Positions 60,773 through 64,000 of a DNA stretch of 64,000 bases are shown here, one piece after another. A program made the translations under genes and the position numbers. The DNA lies in NCBI RefSeq assembly GCF_009604375.1, contig NZ_WEGH01000001.1, positions 1,860,001 through 1,924,000 on the forward strand. Reading direction: 5' to 3'. The stretch is from Actinomadura macrotermitis (lineage in GTDB: Bacteria; Actinomycetota; Actinomycetes; Streptosporangiales; Streptosporangiaceae). The notes beneath the pieces were generated by a model, which searched no databases, was not told the origin of the DNA, and worked only from the letters and a program-made list of their open reading frames with translations. Position 1 is the stretch's first letter, and every line of letters begins with the position of its first letter.

Positions 60773-61087
60773 TCGTGTCCCGAACTTCCGTCCACATGAC
60801 TGCTCGCAACAACCCGGTCGTCCCATCGGATCACCACTGTCCGAATCGAAGTGACCGGGCCGGCGCGCCCTTCTGGCGTCTCATATGGCGAGAAAGAGGC
60901 TGGCATCTCGGCCTGCCGCATGGTTACAGTCACCCTGCTCCAAGGTCATGCGATCAAGGATCGGCCTCTGTCGGGGTTCTCAGCATTCGAGATAGGCATA
61001 TGTAACTCAGGCGAAACACATGACCCATTGGAGTCAGGTCGCCGGGGGCATAACCGTCCGATGCGCCGGGAATTGAACAGCGGCCCT

Positions 61088-61102
61088 TGACGCAATGCGT
61101 CA
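61088..61102. promoter_or_regulatory. 15-bp perfect palindrome near oxidase start
   Basis: TGACGC (61088-61093) and GCGTCA (61097-61102) are exact complements around AAT. The site lies 25 bases ahead of the start codon at 61128, just before the ribosome site. That position suits an operator for a cluster-specific repressor. Confidence 0.45.
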
Positions 61103-61127
61103 TCGAAGCGAAGAGGGGTAATGTTTC

Positions 61128-61811
61128 ATGCATTCTGACCTGATCGCGAAGTTAGACGAGCTCATCGACGAGCAGGCCTATGTCCGGCATTCGTTCACCG
61201 AAACCCTGGTGTCCGGCGGCGTGTCCCGTGAGCGCCTGAAGGACTGGGCCATCCAGAAATACCACCAGACCTTTCTGCAGAACGTCGGCTTCAGCGCGAT
61301 CCACGCCCGCGCGATGCACCACGAGGACGTCCGGCAGTGGGAGATGGAACAGCTCATCGCCGAAGAGACCGCGATCCGGGACGGCAGTGACAGCCACTAC
61401 AACCTGATGAAGCGGTTCGCGGTCGCCATGGGCGCGGGCGAGGACCTCGACGGCGTGCCGCCGGCCCCCGAGGTGATGGAGTTCATCGACTACCTCACGG
61501 GAACGTGCCTGAACGAGCACTTCGTCTACGGCCTGCTCGCCTTCTACGTGAACGAGCGCCAGACGCCCGCGGCCGTGCAGCGGATGTACGACCACCTCAC
61601 CACCGAGATGGGCGTGTCCAAGCACGACGCGGAATGGTTCCTCGTGCACGGCGAAGTGGACGTCTACCACGCCCGCGAGGCCCGGGAGCTCATCGTGAAG
61701 TACGCCGGCGAGGCCCCCGGCTTCGAAACGCGCGCCGAGGAGCTGGTCCGGGCGTCCTGCGCCCAGTGGGTGAAGCTCCAGGACTTCTACTACTCGAAGA
61801 TCGCGGCCTGA
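61128..61811 (+). CDS. Heme-oxygenase-like dimetal oxidase (HDO) family protein
   Basis: This is a 227-residue all-helical protein starting at ATG 61128 behind GAGGGG. It belongs to the TenA/PqqC/CADD superfamily. Putative metal ligands are E80 (AEETAIRDG), H90 (SDSHYNLM), E143 (VNERQTP), and H174, D178 and H181 (HGEVDVYHA), the same order and almost the same numbers as I recall for the dimetal site of CADD. HDO enzymes use two metals and O2 for C-C cleavage, N-oxygenation, decarboxylation or amine chemistry in natural products. Its stop overlaps the LeuC-like start as TGATG. The substrate is unknown. Confidence 0.85.
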   Translation: MHSDLIAKLDELIDEQAYVRHSFTETLVSGGVSRERLKDWAIQKYHQTFLQNVGFSAIHARAMHHEDVRQWEMEQLIAEETAIRDGSDSHYNLMKRFAVAMGAGEDLDGVPPAPEVMEFIDYLTGTCLNEHFVYGLLAFYVNERQTPAAVQRMYDHLTTEMGVSKHDAEWFLVHGEVDVYHAREARELIVKYAGEAPGFETRAEELVRASCAQWVKLQDFYYSKIAA

Positions 61812-63073
61812 TGCCCGCGCAGACCCTTGCCGAGCGCATTCTCAGCGAGAAGGCGGGCCACCCGGTACGGCCGGGCGAGGTGGTGGACGTCGAGGTCGAC
61901 GTCGCGCTCACCCACGAGGTGCTCGGGCCGCCCACCTTCAAGATGTTCGAGGAGCTGGGCGTCCCGCTCTGGGACCCGGCGAAGGTGTTCGTCACCATCG
62001 ACCACTTCGTGCCGGCGGCCACCGCCGACCAGGCCAACAACAACCGCGCCACCATCGAGGCGGTGGAGCGGCACGGCATCACCGGGACGGCCTTCTACGA
62101 CGGCCCGAGCCACCAGACGCTCGCCGAGTCCGGCATGGTGCGGCCCGGCATGGTCGTCGTCGGCACCGACTCCCACACCTGCACGGCGGGCGCGCTCGGC
62201 GCGTTCGGCACCGGCATCGGCTCGACCGAGATGGCCGGGGTGTTCGCCACCGGCCGGATCTGGTTCCGGGTCCCGGCGGCGACCGCGGTGGCCCTGACGG
62301 GAACGCTCCCGCGCGGCGTCTACGCCAAGGACGTCGTGCTGCACCTGCTCGGCCGGGTGGGCGTCGCGGGGTTCCGGTACGAGTCCCTGGAATTCGGCGG
62401 CCCGGGCCTGCGCGGCCTGCCGATGGACGAGCGGATCGTGCTGGCCAACATGGCGGTGGAGCTGGGCGCCAAGGTCGGCCTGCTGGAGACCGACGCCGCG
62501 ACCGCCGCGTTCCTCGATCCGGCCGGCGCCCCCGCCGGCCCGGCCGCCGAGCGCCGCATCGACCCCGCCGCGGACTACGGCCGGCGCTTCGACATCGACC
62601 TCGGCGACCTCGGCCCGATGGTGGCCCGGCCGCACAGCGTCGACAACGTCGTGCCCGTCGCGGAGGCCGCCGGGTCGGTCCGGCTCCAGCAGGCGTTCCT
62701 CGGCTCCTGCACCGGCGGGCGCCTCACCGACTACCGCAACGCGCTGGAGGTCCTGGACGGGCACACCGTCCACCCGGACGTGCGCCTGATCGTGACCCCC
62801 GCGTCGAAGCGGATCTACCGGCAGATGCTCGTCGAGGGCATGGTCGCGCGGTTCGCCGAGCTCGGCGCGATGGTGATGGCGCCCAGCTGCGGCGCGTGCG
62901 CGGGCCTGCAGGGCGGCGTGCTGGGCGACGGCGAGAACGTCGTCAGCTCCAGCAACCGCAACTTCGTGGGGCGGATGGGCAATCCGGGGGCGAACGTCTT
63001 CCTCGCCTCCCCCGCCACCGTCGCCGCGAGCGCCATCACCGGCACCATCACCGACCCGAGGACGTTCCTATGA
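61811..63073 (+). CDS. LeuC-like aconitase-family isomerase, large subunit
   Basis: This is a 420-residue protein starting at ATG 61811. The 4Fe-4S cysteines are C300 (GSCTGG), C360 and C363 (PSCGACAG). [20 protein letters not shown] (120-139) and [12 protein letters not shown] (379-390) are substrate-site motifs. The length fits the short LeuC2/homoaconitase (HacA) type rather than the ~470-residue LeuC of leucine synthesis. With the small subunit it would move a hydroxyl between carbons of a 2-alkylmalate-like acid via dehydration. Context points to a secondary pathway rather than leucine. It overlaps the next gene as ATGA. Confidence 0.87.
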   Translation: MPAQTLAERILSEKAGHPVRPGEVVDVEVDVALTHEVLGPPTFKMFEELGVPLWDPAKVFVTIDHFVPAATADQANNNRATIEAVERHGITGTAFYDGPSHQTLAESGMVRPGMVVVGTDSHTCTAGALGAFGTGIGSTEMAGVFATGRIWFRVPAATAVALTGTLPRGVYAKDVVLHLLGRVGVAGFRYESLEFGGPGLRGLPMDERIVLANMAVELGAKVGLLETDAATAAFLDPAGAPAGPAAERRIDPAADYGRRFDIDLGDLGPMVARPHSVDNVVPVAEAAGSVRLQQAFLGSCTGGRLTDYRNALEVLDGHTVHPDVRLIVTPASKRIYRQMLVEGMVARFAELGAMVMAPSCGACAGLQGGVLGDGENVVSSSNRNFVGRMGNPGANVFLASPATVAASAITGTITDPRTFL

Positions 63074-63576
63074 AGGTCGAGATCCCCGGCCGATGCTGGA
63101 AGCTCGGCACCAACATCGACACCGACACCCTGTTCCCCGGCAGGTTCATGACGCTCGGCGGGGCCACCGCGCAGGGCGCCCTGCGCGGCCTGGCCGCGAC
63201 CTACCCGGAGATGGCGGAGCGGTTCACCGCCGGGGACGCCTTCGTCGCCGGCGAGAACTTCGGCTGCGGCTCCAGCCGGGAGTACGCGGCCACGGCGGTG
63301 CGCGACATCGGCGTCCCGGTGGTCATCGCCCACAGCTTCGCGCGCATCTTCTACCGCAACTCCTTCAACGTGGGGCTCCCGCTCCTGGAGTACCGCGGCG
63401 GCACGCCGATCCCCGAGGAGGGGCCGCTGATCGCCGACCTCGCCACCGGGCAGATCACGCACATGCCGTCCGGGCAGGTCTACGCCGGCGTCCCCGTCGA
63501 CCCCTACCTGCTGGACCTGCTCGCCGACGGCGGCCTGATGGCGCGGCTGCGCGAGCGCCTGCAGGTCCGGCGCTGA
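63070..63576 (+). CDS. LeuD-like aconitase-family isomerase, small subunit
   Basis: This is a 168-residue protein starting at ATG 63070. The motifs are [13 protein letters not shown] and [15 protein letters not shown] (72-86), then [20 protein letters not shown]. The size is that of the short LeuD2/HacB type. The loop after PGR, which helps select the substrate side chain and in known isopropylmalate or homoaconitate enzymes begins YL, reads FMTLGGAT here. This suggests a different substrate. It forms the active enzyme with the large subunit encoded just upstream. Confidence 0.87.
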   Translation: MKVEIPGRCWKLGTNIDTDTLFPGRFMTLGGATAQGALRGLAATYPEMAERFTAGDAFVAGENFGCGSSREYAATAVRDIGVPVVIAHSFARIFYRNSFNVGLPLLEYRGGTPIPEEGPLIADLATGQITHMPSGQVYAGVPVDPYLLDLLADGGLMARLRERLQVRR

Positions 63577-63648
63577 CCCGCCCCTTCCGCACCGGCGGCG
63601 CCCACCGCGGCCCCGCATCCCATCGCCTTCACTCACCGGCAGGTACCG

Positions 63649-64000
63649 ATGTCCACTGACACGCCTGAGCTGTCCGACATGCCCGAGCTGATCGAGCCGC
63701 TCGAGCTCAACATCTTCCGGCCCGAGTTCCTCGACGACCCCCGCCCCATCTACACCAGGCTGCGCGAACGCGCGCCGATCCAGTGGAGCGACGCGTTCCC
63801 GCCCGGCTTCTGGCTGGTCACCGCGCACGCCCCGGCGGCCGAGATCCTGCGCGACCCCCGCTTCGGCAAGTCGGAGTTCTGGGCGTCGGTGGGCGGGCGC
63901 GGCGAGCACGACGCCGCCGCGTTCCAGGTGGTGCGGCGCTGGATGTCGCAGCTGGACCCGCCGGACCACACCCAGGTGCGCAAGGTGTTCGGCCGGACGT
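63649..64000 (+). CDS. Cytochrome P450, 5' part only
   Basis: This gene is cut by the right edge; 117 residues are visible. ATG 63649 lies 73 bases after the LeuD-like stop, with AGGTACCG upstream. The sequence LNIFRPEFLDDPRPIYTRLR, then APIQWSDAFPPGFWLVTAHA and MSQLDPPDHTQVRKVFGR (the helix C HxxxR region) is that of a bacterial class I P450. The heme-binding Cys lies outside the window. As part of this cluster it may hydroxylate or couple the pathway product. FdxA-like ferredoxins can supply electrons. Confidence 0.85.
   Translation, partial: MSTDTPELSDMPELIEPLELNIFRPEFLDDPRPIYTRLRERAPIQWSDAFPPGFWLVTAHAPAAEILRDPRFGKSEFWASVGGRGEHDAAAFQVVRRWMSQLDPPDHTQVRKVFGRT

Larger units (their letters stand above)
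60352..61127. other. Long regulatory region before the oxidase/isomerase/P450 genes
   Basis: This region is 776 bases long with no supported gene. It opens with a terminator (60361-60411), then becomes AT-richer than its surroundings from about 60500. It holds small palindromes at 60706-60719, 60738-60754, 60760-60772 and 61088-61102. A GAGGGG ribosome site lies at about 61112-61117. The size and palindromes suggest a heavily regulated promoter. Short frames on either strand lack ribosome sites and were not called. Confidence 0.5.

Overview
The window is high-GC DNA (about 70 percent) with frequent GTG starts, ATGA/GTGA/TGATG gene overlaps, a chaplin, a class E-like sortase, an LPxTG surface protein and many TetR/MerR/AraC regulators. 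This points to a filamentous actinomycete. A Streptosporangiales/Thermomonosporaceae-type genome (for example Actinomadura) is my inference and is not proved by any marker here. No rRNA, tRNA, CRISPR array, integrase or transposase was seen.

Layout. (1) 1-9.8 kb is a secretome and morphogenesis region: several short exported proteins, a secreted metzincin-type protease, an LPxTG protein with nine Cys-Cys repeats, a three-domain chaplin, and between the last two a 1.35 kb array of imperfect direct repeats with no convincing gene. Strong hairpins separate most of these genes. (2) 9.9-24.3 kb is an exopolysaccharide locus. A seven-gene minus-strand operon reads polyprenyl-phosphate sugar transferase, O-antigen ligase-like polymerase, MurJ/Wzx-like flippase, polysaccharide deacetylase, GT4, Wzz-like protein, GT4. 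Beside it are a GH26-like hydrolase, an ATP-grasp ligase coupled to a flavoprotein, and a sortase coupled to a GH16-like lipoprotein. (3) 24.3-30.8 kb holds regulators: two TetR genes flanking a Ser/Thr kinase-WD40 protein, a DUF4143 ATPase, and a divergent AraC/SDR pair. (4) 30.8-36.2 kb is a tightly coupled four-gene operon: a DUF4365 nuclease-like protein, a 360-aa protein with a possible OB-fold, a winged-helix-like protein, and a 1,039-aa protein with two P-loop ATPase modules, the second HerA-like. This is the best candidate for an undescribed, probably anti-phage, system. (5) 36.4-44 kb is mostly metabolic: acyl-CoA dehydrogenase with a divergent MerR, dapC, fdxA, a deacetylase lipoprotein, enoyl-CoA hydratase, a methyltransferase, and a CysRS-like protein without catalytic motifs. 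(6) 44-52.4 kb encodes exported proteins and hydrolases plus a TNT-domain toxin-like protein. (7) 52.6-57.2 kb is a sugar or stress operon (SDR, phosphomannose isomerase-like, alpha/beta hydrolase, TIM-barrel isomerase) facing a quinone oxidoreductase. (8) 57.3-60.4 kb has a double-TetR protein divergent from a Tet(X)-like monooxygenase and an FMN reductase. (9) 60.4-64 kb has a long regulatory region with several palindromes, then the start of what looks like a natural-product cluster: a heme-oxygenase-like dimetal oxidase, a LeuC/LeuD-like isomerase pair and a cytochrome P450 cut by the window end.

Working together: the chaplin, LPxTG protein, sortase and polysaccharide genes would all act on the outer envelope of hyphae. 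The four-gene ATPase/nuclease operon and the oxidase/aconitase-like cluster are self-contained accessory systems. Functions come from sequence motifs read by eye; no database search was possible.
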